A DNA stretch of 64,000 nt. It comes from Bacillota bacterium (lineage in GTDB: Bacteria; Bacillota; Clostridia; Lachnospirales; Anaerotignaceae). The translations under genes and the position numbers were made by a program. The stretch covers positions 62,001-126,000 of the forward strand of contig JAETUG010000001.1 in assembly GCA_021768705.1 (NCBI GenBank), in the 5' to 3' direction. Positions 42,528-51,261 of this stretch are shown here, piece after piece. The first letter of the stretch is position 1. Every line of letters starts with the position of its first letter. The notes under the pieces are model-generated. The model did not search any database. It was not told where the DNA came from and worked only from the letters and a program-made list of their open reading frames with translations.

Positions 42528-43298
42528 ATGAATTATATCGTACTGGATTTGGAATTCAACCAGTCCTTCCCCTTCAAAACAGGAAAAAAAGTGGAGCCCA
42601 ACCCGGAATGTCCCTTTGAGATCATTCAAATCGGTGCAGTAAAACTGAATGAAAAATTTCAGCAGTTGGACACCTTCAATTATATGATCCGCCCTCAGAT
42701 CTATCCTCGTCTGCATCCCTTCGTGGAAAAGATCACAGGCATCCATCCCGAACAACTGGCCGGTCAGCCAACTTTTGCAGAGGCCTATCAGGCCTTTCTG
42801 GCATTCATTGGGGACGAGCCTGCGATCCTCTGCACCTGGGGCGGGGATGATATCAAATCCCTTTACCGCAACATTTATTTCTACGACCTGGATGGAGACG
42901 CTATGACAGATCAGTTCCTGAATGTGCAGCCCTTTGCAGCAGAATATCTGAACCACGAAGCAGGAAAAGCCATCGGTCTGAAAAATGCCGTGGTAGAATT
43001 GGGCATTCCTGAGGAGCAGGATTTCCACAACGCCCTCAACGATGCAGTCTATACGGCTAAGATCTTTGCCATTACCCACCCTGCGGAGATCAAAGCCGAA
43101 ACCTTCCAGCCCTTGACCATGCTGGCAAAAAAGCCCAAACACCTACGGACAAATGTAAAATCCCTTTTTATGTATGTAGAAGAAAAGTTGGAAAGAGAGC
43201 TTTCCGAAGAAGAGAAAAAACTCATTAAATTATCTTATATGCTGGGCAGAAACCATACCTTTGATTCTGCGCCGACCGTAAAGAAAAAAGGAAAATAA
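42528..43298 (+). CDS. DEDDh 3'-5' exonuclease (KapD/RNase T-like)
   Basis: The 256-residue protein has the DnaQ-type exonuclease fold: Exo I as YIVLDLEFNQS, Exo II near CTWGGDDIKSLYRN, and Exo III as DFHNALNDAVYTA with the catalytic His and Asp. Members of this family include the sporulation inhibitor KapD of B. subtilis and RNase T-like enzymes; the substrate (DNA or RNA) is not decided. AGGAGGT lies before the ATG at 42528. An upstream in-frame start at 42492 has no site. About 80 C-terminal residues after the nuclease domain are charged. It is monocistronic. Confidence 0.85.
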   Translation: MNYIVLDLEFNQSFPFKTGKKVEPNPECPFEIIQIGAVKLNEKFQQLDTFNYMIRPQIYPRLHPFVEKITGIHPEQLAGQPTFAEAYQAFLAFIGDEPAILCTWGGDDIKSLYRNIYFYDLDGDAMTDQFLNVQPFAAEYLNHEAGKAIGLKNAVVELGIPEEQDFHNALNDAVYTAKIFAITHPAEIKAETFQPLTMLAKKPKHLRTNVKSLFMYVEEKLERELSEEEKKLIKLSYMLGRNHTFDSAPTVKKKGK

Positions 43299-43337
43299 AA
43301 GTCATCCACTCTTACAACGAGTGGATGACTTTTTTAT
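43297..43337. terminator. Bidirectional terminator
   Basis: An 11-bp perfect stem gtcatccactc/gagtggatgac with AAAA and TTTTTT flanks stands between the convergent exonuclease and SPFH genes. Confidence 0.85.
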
Positions 43338-43345
43338 TTTCCGGT

Positions 43346-44656
43346 TTATTTTCTATCTTCGTCCCCGAAAGGATCACCACACTCCGGGCAGAAACGGGGA
43401 GGTTTTGTAGGATCTTTCGGTTCCCAGCCGCATTTATCGCATTGATACTGGGGTACCCCTATGGGTTTGGGTTTGCCGCACTGGGGGCAAAATCTACCTT
43501 TATTCTGAGAACCACATTCACAAGTCCAGCAGTTGTCCGCAGGCTTGCTGCCGCCGCATTCGGTGCAGAAATTACCCGTATTCCCTGTTTTGCCGCAAGA
43601 GCAGTTCCATCCTTGGACGGGCTGAGAAGGCTGTGCTGCCTGCTGCTGCGCCGCCATCTGGAACAACTGCCCTGCATTCATGCCGCCTGCCTGGGTCGCC
43701 AAATTCATGCCGGCAAAGGCCATCATAGGACCTGCATTATGATTTTCCGCCGCTGCCTGCATAGCTTCTGCCTGCGCATTCACCAGATGAGCTGCCGCCA
43801 TGGAAGGATTCCGCAAAGCAGCATTTCTCTGCAATTCTTTTATCATGGCTTCATCTTCGTCGGAAGCCTTCACGCTGTTCACACCGATGGAGGTGATCTC
43901 GATGCCATATCTGCCGCCCCATTTTTCCGCCAAAACCTCGTTCAGCACCTGTGAAAGCTCCATGGCATGACCGGGCAGTGCGCTGTAGCGGATGCCCATA
44001 GCAGAAATTTTGCCAAAGGCAGGCTGCAAAGCTGTCAGCATCTCACTTTTCAGCTGAGAATCGATATGCTCTCTGGTATATGTATTCTCCACGTTGCCGC
44101 AGATATTTTTATAGAATAAAACAGGGTCTGTAATACGGTAAGCGTATTCCCCGTGGCAGCGAATGGAAATATCGATATCCAAACCGATATTAGCATCAAC
44201 CACACGAAAAGGTACGGGATTGGACGTACCGTATTTATTGCCCAAAATTTCTTTTGTATTGAAAAAATATACCCTCTGATCGCCTGCAGTATCGCCGCCA
44301 AAGCCCACACGCTTGCCGAACTGCTTGAAACTCTCTTTGATGCTTTCCTTCAGATCACCATAAAAAATGCTGGGTTCTGTGGATGTATCATAGAGGAATT
44401 CCCCTGCTTCCGCGCAGACCTCTACCACTTTCCCCTGCTCAACGATCAGCATACACTGCCCTTCATTGACCGCAATGATAGAGCCATTGGAAATAATATT
44501 TTCACTCTTTTTTGTATTAAAGCCTCGTTTGGACTGACGCTGTTCGCCCTTTTGTACCAAAACATCCGCTTCCATGGAAGGACAGTAGAAATACTCTCTC
44601 CATGCATCTGCCAGTACGCCCTTGGCTGCGCCGATCCCAACCTTCAAAATACCCAT
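43346..44656 (-). CDS. SPFH-domain protein with C-terminal zinc ribbons (YdjI-like)
   Basis: This 436-residue protein has an N-terminal SPFH/band-7 core (about residues 30-290) like B. subtilis YdjI. A low-complexity Ala/Gln/Met region follows, then several zinc-ribbon-like modules at the C-terminus: CSCGKTGNTGNFCTECGG, CECGSQNKGRFCPQCG and CDKCGW ... CPECG. These make eight or more Cys pairs suitable for zinc. There is no transmembrane anchor, so it probably gathers at the membrane by partner proteins; YdjI relatives act with PspA-like proteins in membrane stress. An AAGGAGG site precedes the ATG. It follows a small acidic membrane protein gene. Confidence 0.85.
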   Translation of the reverse strand: MGILKVGIGAAKGVLADAWREYFYCPSMEADVLVQKGEQRQSKRGFNTKKSENIISNGSIIAVNEGQCMLIVEQGKVVEVCAEAGEFLYDTSTEPSIFYGDLKESIKESFKQFGKRVGFGGDTAGDQRVYFFNTKEILGNKYGTSNPVPFRVVDANIGLDIDISIRCHGEYAYRITDPVLFYKNICGNVENTYTREHIDSQLKSEMLTALQPAFGKISAMGIRYSALPGHAMELSQVLNEVLAEKWGGRYGIEITSIGVNSVKASDEDEAMIKELQRNAALRNPSMAAAHLVNAQAEAMQAAAENHNAGPMMAFAGMNLATQAGGMNAGQLFQMAAQQQAAQPSQPVQGWNCSCGKTGNTGNFCTECGGSKPADNCWTCECGSQNKGRFCPQCGKPKPIGVPQYQCDKCGWEPKDPTKPPRFCPECGDPFGDEDRK

Positions 44657-44712
44657 AGTCTTACCTCCTTATAGCGAAAAACCCTTCTGTTTTCGCTCCG
44701 TAATATACAACA

Positions 44713-44747
44713 AAAGGGCTTCAAAAAAACTCCCCTTGAAACCCCTT
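44713..44747 (-). terminator. Hairpin after acidic-tail protein gene
   Basis: Arms AAGGGGTTTCAA and TTGAAGCCCTTT (one mismatch) with a T-rich loop, followed by TGTTG. It is a weak terminator candidate between the apbE transcription unit and the SPFH gene. Confidence 0.45.
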
Positions 44748-44764
44748 CTGTATCTTTCTTTTGA

Positions 44765-45088
44765 TTATTCCTTGTCGTTTTCTTCCGCTGTGATTCTCAT
44801 CACAAAGCCTTCTTCGTCATCCTCGTCGTCCCAATCTTCCCATTCCTCGAAATCTTCATACTCGTCGAATTCATCTTCTTTTGCTGCCTCAATGCTTTTT
44901 ACTGTCACTGCCACAGCAGAAAGGAAAAAGCCTGCCCCTGCGCCAAAGGCTGCCGCATTTTTATATTTTTCAGGCACGACCATGCCAAACAAAGCCCCCA
45001 GAGAGCCTACACAAAGGCCCATCAGGCCCATATCCTTCCAATCACATTCAAATGTTACTGTGTCTAAGAAATCTCTGCATTTACCCAT
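44765..45088 (-). CDS. Small membrane protein with acidic tail
   Basis: The 107-residue protein has a short N-terminal Cys-containing segment, two hydrophobic helices (about residues 20-65, rich in Gly and Ala) and a tail in which roughly 25 of 35 residues are Asp or Glu. I do not recognise the family. A GGAGGAA site precedes the ATG. It follows apbE by 15 bp and is probably co-transcribed, suggesting a link with ApbE or its flavoprotein substrate, but this is a guess. Confidence 0.6.
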   Translation of the reverse strand: MGKCRDFLDTVTFECDWKDMGLMGLCVGSLGALFGMVVPEKYKNAAAFGAGAGFFLSAVAVTVKSIEAAKEDEFDEYEDFEEWEDWDDEDDEEGFVMRITAEENDKE

Positions 45089-45103
45089 ATCGTGTTCCTC
45101 CTT

Positions 45104-46177
45104 TTATCTTTCTGCCATCCGGTAAGTAAAATCGTTATCTTTCCCTTCAAATGTGAAACTGTCTTTCAGACCTTCTGTCGCTACGACTTCACCATCCGTT
45201 GTCACGAATATCGCTTCAAAATCATCCTGTGTTTTCCAATATTCCAGGGCATCCTCCAGCCCCATCACGAACAATGCTGTAGAAAGGGCGTCGGCCTTCG
45301 TACCGCTGTCGCAGACGATCGTCACGGAAAGCAGACCGCTTTCTGCAGGCCAGCCTGTGGCAGGGTTGATGATGTGATGATACTGTTTCCCGTTTTCTTC
45401 AAAATATCTCTGATATCCGCCGGAAGTGATGACGCAGGTGTCACTGATCTCCAGCAAACCTACATAATCATTGGCATCCAGAGGATTCTGTACTACTGCT
45501 TTCCAAGGGCTGCCGTCGGGCTTATTGCCAATGGTACAGATATTGCCGCCCAAAGAAAGCAATGCCGATTCCACGCCCTTGCCCTTCAGCAATGCTTTTA
45601 CGCTGTCGGAGGCATAACCTTTGGCAATGCCACCCAAATCTACTGCCATGCCCTCTTTTTCCAGATATGCCGTAGAATTCTCTTTGTCCAAGATCAGATC
45701 ATTCAAATCTGTCAAGGGTAGTAACTGATCGATGGTCTCCTGAGGGGGTACACTTTGCTCCTCTTCCGTAAATCCCCATGCTTTGACGATAGGGTAAATG
45801 GCAATATCGAAAGCATTTCCCGTTTCTGTTCCCAAGTCCTTGCTTGTCTGTAATAGTTCCAGAATCTCTGTGGGGATACGAACAGGTTCTTTCCCTGCGT
45901 TTTCGTTGATCTGTTTTATCTCACTGCCATCCAATGTGACAGACAACAGGTTCTCCAATCTCCGAATCTCCTGTTCTGCATCAATGATGAGTTCCTCCCC
46001 ATCTTCATGGATGACGGTGAATGTCATAACAGTATCCATGGCAAAGGAAGTTGCTTCATGTCTATTTTCCTGCTGGCTGTTTTCCAGCGCAGTCTGTGCC
46101 TGTTCCCTCTGCTCCGCACAGCCGCTGAAAAGGAAACAGCCGGTCAATCCTAATGCGATCCATTTTTTCAAATTCAT
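45104..46177 (-). CDS. apbE: FAD:protein FMN transferase ApbE
   Basis: ApbE attaches FMN from FAD to a Thr in target proteins such as RnfG, RnfD or NqrB/C. The 357-residue protein has a signal and lipobox (LFSGC, Cys about 20), so it works outside the membrane as a lipoprotein. Conserved blocks are AMDTVMTF, VDLGGIAKGYASD, SLGGNICTIG, VITSGGYQRYF, HIINPATGWPA and DALSTALFVMG. It is separated from the Mrp/Mbh-like operon by a terminator and has its own promoter, but stands directly downstream, so it may flavinylate a component of a sodium- or proton-pumping complex. No ApbE target motif was found within the window. Confidence 0.94.
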   Translation of the reverse strand: MNLKKWIALGLTGCFLFSGCAEQREQAQTALENSQQENRHEATSFAMDTVMTFTVIHEDGEELIIDAEQEIRRLENLLSVTLDGSEIKQINENAGKEPVRIPTEILELLQTSKDLGTETGNAFDIAIYPIVKAWGFTEEEQSVPPQETIDQLLPLTDLNDLILDKENSTAYLEKEGMAVDLGGIAKGYASDSVKALLKGKGVESALLSLGGNICTIGNKPDGSPWKAVVQNPLDANDYVGLLEISDTCVITSGGYQRYFEENGKQYHHIINPATGWPAESGLLSVTIVCDSGTKADALSTALFVMGLEDALEYWKTQDDFEAIFVTTDGEVVATEGLKDSFTFEGKDNDFTYRMAER

Positions 46178-46213
46178 ATTCCCTGCTCCTTTTTTGCAGA
46201 ATAATCTATAATG

Positions 46214-46242
46214 ATTTTACCTTGACATGGCTTTTCTGTCAA
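46214..46242 (-). promoter_or_regulatory. Promoter of apbE
   Basis: TTGACA (46237-46242) and TAAAAT (46214-46219) with a 17-bp spacer on the minus strand, overlapping the operon terminator region. Confidence 0.75.
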
Positions 46243-46246
46243 CGAA

Positions 46247-46280
46247 AGAAAAAGCCCCTACCCTGTTATAGGTAGAGGCT
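46247..46280 (-). terminator. Terminator of Mrp/Mbh-like operon
   Basis: Stem AGCCTCTACC/AGGGTAGGGGCT (one mismatch) with TATAAC loop, then TTTTTC on the minus strand. Confidence 0.8.
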
Positions 46281-46287
46281 AAAAATA

Positions 46288-48258
46288 TTATCCAACGATA
46301 ATGTAGATCACTGCAACCGTCAAACCAATACCGATCAGCAGCAAGCTTGTTGCAAAACCTTCACGATACATTTCGTGGTCTGCTTCGTAATCTGTGTATG
46401 CAGAGAAGTATTTATCCTCAGGAGGAACAACACGGCCATTGTCATCATTGAAGATCAGCATACGCAGTACGGAGATGATACCGTCCAGCAGATTGCCTGC
46501 GATACGAGCGAAGAAACCGCCGATATAAGGCAGAACCGTCAGCAGCAGAGGACGATAGATCTTGTCTTCGATGTTGCACCATGCGGGCCAACAATCCACG
46601 TAAATCAGATTGCCGTTTGCGTCTTTTCTCATCAGCACCTTGCGAATGAACAAGAAATAAACCACAACAGCCACACAGATGGAAATAACTGCACCTTTCA
46701 GGTTCACCCATGCGAAATAATGGATAACATGGTCAGGTGTATGAGCATTCATAAAGTGTGCGCCCATTGCCGCCAGTACATCCTGTGTCTGGTGAGGCAG
46801 ACAGCCCAGAACGGGCAGCAGGATGGCAACAGCCGCCAAAATCACAGCCATTATCTTGCTCATATAAGGGCCTTTTCTCACAGACTGAGGCATGCCGTAG
46901 GGATTATCCTCAATAAAAATACATACGAAGATCTTTGTCATATACGCCAGTGTCAGACCGCCGGAGAACAGGAACAAAGCTTCCGCACAATGCATAAATG
47001 TTGTGGACTGACCTGCCTCTGCCAGAACTTCGATATATTCCACCATACTTTCGTGGATCAGTGTTTTAGAGATATAACCATTCCACAGCGGGATACCGCC
47101 GATACCCAAAATCGGCATCAGGAAGATAAATTTCAGCAGAGGTTTGTCTTTTCCGTAACCACGCACTTTGTTCAGATTGAGTTCTCTCAGATTCATAAAA
47201 ATCACACCTGCGCCGATAAACAGCACCAGTTTGAACAGAGAGTGATTCAGGAAATGCAGGAAGGTACCGCTGGCAGCCAAAGCGTTATGTTCCCCCAGCA
47301 AACCCTGCATACCGATGGCGATGATGATAAAGCCGATCTGAGACATGGAGGAGCAGGCCAGCGTTCTCTTCAGGTTTACGGAGAATACTGCCAAAACCGC
47401 ACCCATGACCATGGTGATGATACCCAGAATCAGGATGAAGTTGCCCCAAGCCGCATCATGCAGGAACAGCTTACAGCTCACGATGATGGTGCCGAATACA
47501 CCTGTTTTTGTCAGCAGGCAGGAAAGCAGTGCGCTGGAAGGCGCAGGTGCTACGGTATATGCGTTAGGCAGCCAGATATGCAGCGGGAACAGACCTGCTT
47601 TGGCAGCGAAACCAAACAAGATCAGTACGCCAATGGCATAGAAATCTGCAGGATTTTCCTGCGCCTGCATGAAGGCTGTCAGTTCGCTCATGTTCAGTGT
47701 GCCGGCTTTCTGATACATCATGAACAGACCCATCAATGTTACCAGACCACCGATGACTGCCACTGCCAGATATGTTTTCGCCGCACGCATAGTGAATGCT
47801 TCTTCGTCATGCATAACCAGCACAAAGGATGTGAAGGACATGATCTCGAAGAAGATAAATGTTGTAAACAGATCAGCGGAAAGGAAAATGCCCATGGTCG
47901 CACCCAATGTCAGGAATACGAAGAAATAGTAGCGATTTCTGTTCCGTTCTGCTGCCATATATTCCTTGGAAAACAGTGTTGTGATCAGCCAGATGGAAGA
48001 AGTCAGCACTGCCAGGATAGTACCAAAGCCATCTGCGGAAAAGCTCATGCCCAGCCCGCAGAAGCCGGAAATTTCATATATCGTTTCCTTACCGACCAGC
48101 ATCAGGCTGGCAACGAAAACCACTGCAGACAGAATCCATGTCCATAGGTCTCGTGCGCCTTTATTGCTGCGGCCGATGATGTAGCTCACCACTGCGCCCA
48201 GGAAAGGAAAGAACACCAGAAATGGTAATACAATACTTGTTGTTGCGATATGTTCCAT
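46288..48258 (-). CDS. NuoL-like antiporter subunit (fourth ion-translocating module)
   Basis: The 656-residue polytopic protein belongs to the NuoL/MrpA/HyfB-type proton-conducting membrane subunits. The TM5 Glu is in FIFFEIMSFTSF and the TM7 Lys in AAKAGLFPLHIWLPNAYTVAP, with a further TM8-region K at LLTKTGV. A long hydrophilic C-terminal extension ends in an extra helix. The start (48258) uses AAAGGAGG; the longer reading to 48300 has none. It is the last gene of the operon and the largest of four antiporter-like subunits. No quinone-binding or NADH module is nearby. Confidence 0.9.
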   Translation of the reverse strand: MEHIATTSIVLPFLVFFPFLGAVVSYIIGRSNKGARDLWTWILSAVVFVASLMLVGKETIYEISGFCGLGMSFSADGFGTILAVLTSSIWLITTLFSKEYMAAERNRNRYYFFVFLTLGATMGIFLSADLFTTFIFFEIMSFTSFVLVMHDEEAFTMRAAKTYLAVAVIGGLVTLMGLFMMYQKAGTLNMSELTAFMQAQENPADFYAIGVLILFGFAAKAGLFPLHIWLPNAYTVAPAPSSALLSCLLTKTGVFGTIIVSCKLFLHDAAWGNFILILGIITMVMGAVLAVFSVNLKRTLACSSMSQIGFIIIAIGMQGLLGEHNALAASGTFLHFLNHSLFKLVLFIGAGVIFMNLRELNLNKVRGYGKDKPLLKFIFLMPILGIGGIPLWNGYISKTLIHESMVEYIEVLAEAGQSTTFMHCAEALFLFSGGLTLAYMTKIFVCIFIEDNPYGMPQSVRKGPYMSKIMAVILAAVAILLPVLGCLPHQTQDVLAAMGAHFMNAHTPDHVIHYFAWVNLKGAVISICVAVVVYFLFIRKVLMRKDANGNLIYVDCWPAWCNIEDKIYRPLLLTVLPYIGGFFARIAGNLLDGIISVLRMLIFNDDNGRVVPPEDKYFSAYTDYEADHEMYREGFATSLLLIGIGLTVAVIYIIVG

Positions 48259-48274
48259 TCTTTCTCCCCTCCTT

Positions 48275-49753
48275 TTACAGTACGCCCAAGATGGCGTCAT
48301 TCATGATGCCCAACAGTGTATCAGGCATCAGACCCATGATAACAGAAACAATTGCCAAGATCACCAAAGGAACTGTCATGTATTTATTGGGATCAGATAC
48401 ATGATGATAATAGTCCGCAGGATATTCCTTTTCTCTGGGGAAATATGCCCGGATGATGATGGAGAAGATATACAGTGCTGTCAAAAGCGCAGATATAATC
48501 AGTGCCACAACGCCGATATAGCTTACAGGGTTGCCGCCGGAAACTGCTGCAGTTGCCAGTGCCCATTTACTGTGGAAGCCTGCAAAGGGCGGCACACCGA
48601 CCAGCCCCAGCCCTGTGATCGCCATGGTGGCGAAGGTAATGGGCATCAGCCTGCCGAAGCCCTCCACTTCGTAGAGGTATTCCCTGTGGGTTTTATACAG
48701 GATCGCACCGGCTGTAAAGAACAGCGTAATTTTGATAACAGCATGATATACCATGTGCAGCATACCTGCCGCTAAGCCTGCAGGAGTCATCACAGCGATA
48801 CCAAAGATGATATAGGACAGGTTGGAGACGGTAGAATATGCAAATCTTCTTTTGATATGAGGGGTTCTCAGGGCTACTGTAGAACCAAACACAATGGTGA
48901 TGGCAGCGGCAATCAGCATCACATACTGTGCCCATGTGCCCACCAAGAATTCCGTACCGAATGCATAGTATGTCAGGCGGATGATGGCAAAAATACCGGA
49001 TTTTACGACTGCAACCGCATGCAGCAGTGCTGTAACGGGTGTAGGCGCAACGGATGCCTTAGGCAGCCAACGGTAAAAAGGAAATACCGCTGCTTTAACA
49101 CCGAAACCGAAGAATGCCAGAACAAATACCAGACGAAGCATTTCTTCATGTCCTGCCACCAATGCAGGATCCAGTACACCGCCATAAAGGAAATCCGTTG
49201 TTGTGCCGTAGCACAGGATGAATACGAAGCCGATGAATGCCAAAGATGCACCGAACATCATATAAAGTACATACATCTTCCCTGCGTGGCGCGCCTTGTT
49301 GTCAAACTGATGCATAACCAGAGGCAATGTTGCCAGTGTCAGGAATTCGTAGAACAAATACATGGTCAGGAAGTTAGCTGCGAAAGCGATACCAACAACG
49401 ACACCAAATGTCATAATAAAGAATGCGAAGAATCTGTCCTCATGGCCTTCATGGGTCATATATTCAAAGGCATAAATAGTGGTGATGATCCACAAAAGAG
49501 AAACCATCGTACCAAATACCTTGGACATGCCATCTATCTGAAGTGCCAGAGACAGCTTATCGCTGAACTGGAACAGAGTGACCATGCCTGCCTTTGCACC
49601 AAAGATCGCGTACAGAGCGAAGATTGCATTCAGTACAACGATAGGCAGTACGACTCTTTCACGGGCTTTTCTGTCACTAAATTTTACCGGCAGCAGGCAA
49701 GCACCTGCAATGATCGGAAAGATCACCGGTAACAATGTCGCAAATGCGTTCAT
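48275..49753 (-). CDS. NuoM/N-like antiporter subunit (third module)
   Basis: A 492-residue proton-conducting subunit. TM5 Glu in MYLFYEFLTLATLPLVM and TM7 Lys in GVKAAVFPFYRWLPKASVAPTP match the half-channel residues of NuoM/MrpD-type subunits. About 14 helices are visible. A GGGAGGAA site precedes the start. Sequence differs clearly from the three neighbours, so this is a distinct subunit, not a recent duplicate. Confidence 0.9.
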   Translation of the reverse strand: MNAFATLLPVIFPIIAGACLLPVKFSDRKARERVVLPIVVLNAIFALYAIFGAKAGMVTLFQFSDKLSLALQIDGMSKVFGTMVSLLWIITTIYAFEYMTHEGHEDRFFAFFIMTFGVVVGIAFAANFLTMYLFYEFLTLATLPLVMHQFDNKARHAGKMYVLYMMFGASLAFIGFVFILCYGTTTDFLYGGVLDPALVAGHEEMLRLVFVLAFFGFGVKAAVFPFYRWLPKASVAPTPVTALLHAVAVVKSGIFAIIRLTYYAFGTEFLVGTWAQYVMLIAAAITIVFGSTVALRTPHIKRRFAYSTVSNLSYIIFGIAVMTPAGLAAGMLHMVYHAVIKITLFFTAGAILYKTHREYLYEVEGFGRLMPITFATMAITGLGLVGVPPFAGFHSKWALATAAVSGGNPVSYIGVVALIISALLTALYIFSIIIRAYFPREKEYPADYYHHVSDPNKYMTVPLVILAIVSVIMGLMPDTLLGIMNDAILGVL

Positions 49754-49772
49754 AATGTTTCCTCCCTTTCCC

Positions 49773-51239
49773 TTAGAAAATCATTCCGCTGATACTGCTG
49801 ATGATATCCATCAGAGGTGTCGGCATCATACCGAAGCCAACCACTGCGATGCTCAGCAATACCAGAGGTACCGTCATCAAGTAATTCGGTTCTTTTTTCT
49901 GCAAAGCAGCATAATTGAAATCCTTGCCGGGGAAGAACGCATTCAAAACAATGCTCATCAGGTAGCCTGCTGTCAGTAATGCACTGACCATCAGAATTGC
50001 TACACCAACTAACCCCAGAATGCCTGCTTCAGGCATCAGACCACCCTGTGCCAGATACCACTTGCTGACAAAACCGCTGGTGGGAGGAATACCGATCAGG
50101 GACAGAGACGCCAGAGCGAATGTCCACATAACGATAGGCATTTCCTTGCCGATCCCCTTCAGTTCGTAAACGAAGGTTTTATGCGTTTTGTAAATGATGG
50201 CACCGGCGCAAAGGAATAGGATATTCTTTGCCACTGCGTGGAAGACTACCTGCAGCAGTGCGCCCATGAAGCCTGCCGGGCACATCAGCATCAAGCCGAA
50301 TACAACGTAGGAAACATTGGAAACAGTAGAATACGCCAGTCTTCTCTTCAGCAGTTTTTCTTTATAAGCCAGCATGGAACCCATGAAGATGGTCACGATG
50401 GACAGAACCAACAGTGCTGTCTGCGCCCATGTACCTCGCAGGAAATTCACGCCGAACAGATAATATGTCACACGAATGATAGCGATAACACCGCCCTTTG
50501 TGATGATACCGGAAAGGACTGCAGATGCGGGAGAAGGTGCTACCGGGTGGGCAGTAGGCAGCCAGGCATGCAGGGGGAACATACCCGCCTTACAGCCAAA
50601 GCCCAGAGCCATCAGGAAGAACACAATCAGCATCAGATTTTCATTTCCTGCTACCAGTGCCATATCCAGTGTACCACCGGCAACGAAGGATGTTGTTTCA
50701 CAGTAAGTATTCAGGAAGAAGAAGCCCATCAGCCCCAGACCTGCGCCAAAGAAGGAATAGCCCAGATATTTCAGACCGGCACGGACTGCTTCCGGTGTAC
50801 CAGTATGGATAACCAGTGGAGCCGTCAGGATCGTCATAAATTCATAGGACAGATACAATGTCATCATATTTTCGGAGAAGCACAGGCTCATCAATGCCCC
50901 CAAGGAGAAAGTATAGAACATGAAGAAGCGTTCGGGCTTATGTTCATGTTTCATGTATTCCATAGAGAATACTGCTGCGATCAGCCAGATGGTGCTGATC
51001 AGACAGGCAAAGAATTTTGCCAGGCCGTCCGTATGATACGCAAGGGAAAGACGGTCTGTGATCTGCCACAGCAGGAAGGAATGATCCCCCATGCACAGAT
51101 ACCATACCAGACCGGCTTCGATGGCCATTGCAATAAAAACTAAAGTGTTGCGCTGCTTTTCTTCCTTCTGGAAGCCAATGATGAGACCGAAAATAAAAGG
51201 TAAAATCATCGGGAGCAGCAAAAGTACAGTTCCGCTCAT
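49773..51239 (-). CDS. NuoM/N-like antiporter subunit (second module)
   Basis: A 488-residue proton-conducting subunit with about 14 helices. The TM5 Glu is in TLYLSYEFMTILTAPLVI and the TM7 Lys in GCKAGMFPLHAWLPTAHPVAPSP; a Lys in the following helix (ITKGGV) completes the channel set. A GAGGTGAG site precedes the ATG. It overlaps no neighbour and lies 22 bp after the MrpD gene. Confidence 0.9.
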   Translation of the reverse strand: MSGTVLLLLPMILPFIFGLIIGFQKEEKQRNTLVFIAMAIEAGLVWYLCMGDHSFLLWQITDRLSLAYHTDGLAKFFACLISTIWLIAAVFSMEYMKHEHKPERFFMFYTFSLGALMSLCFSENMMTLYLSYEFMTILTAPLVIHTGTPEAVRAGLKYLGYSFFGAGLGLMGFFFLNTYCETTSFVAGGTLDMALVAGNENLMLIVFFLMALGFGCKAGMFPLHAWLPTAHPVAPSPASAVLSGIITKGGVIAIIRVTYYLFGVNFLRGTWAQTALLVLSIVTIFMGSMLAYKEKLLKRRLAYSTVSNVSYVVFGLMLMCPAGFMGALLQVVFHAVAKNILFLCAGAIIYKTHKTFVYELKGIGKEMPIVMWTFALASLSLIGIPPTSGFVSKWYLAQGGLMPEAGILGLVGVAILMVSALLTAGYLMSIVLNAFFPGKDFNYAALQKKEPNYLMTVPLVLLSIAVVGFGMMPTPLMDIISSISGMIF

Positions 51240-51261
51240 TTTTTCTCACCTCATTCTCTCA

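Noticed and set aside
46375-48147. 590-residue plus-strand open frame over the NuoL-like gene
   Set aside because: It is antisense to a conserved membrane subunit, rich in His, Gln and Cys, and lacks a translation signal.
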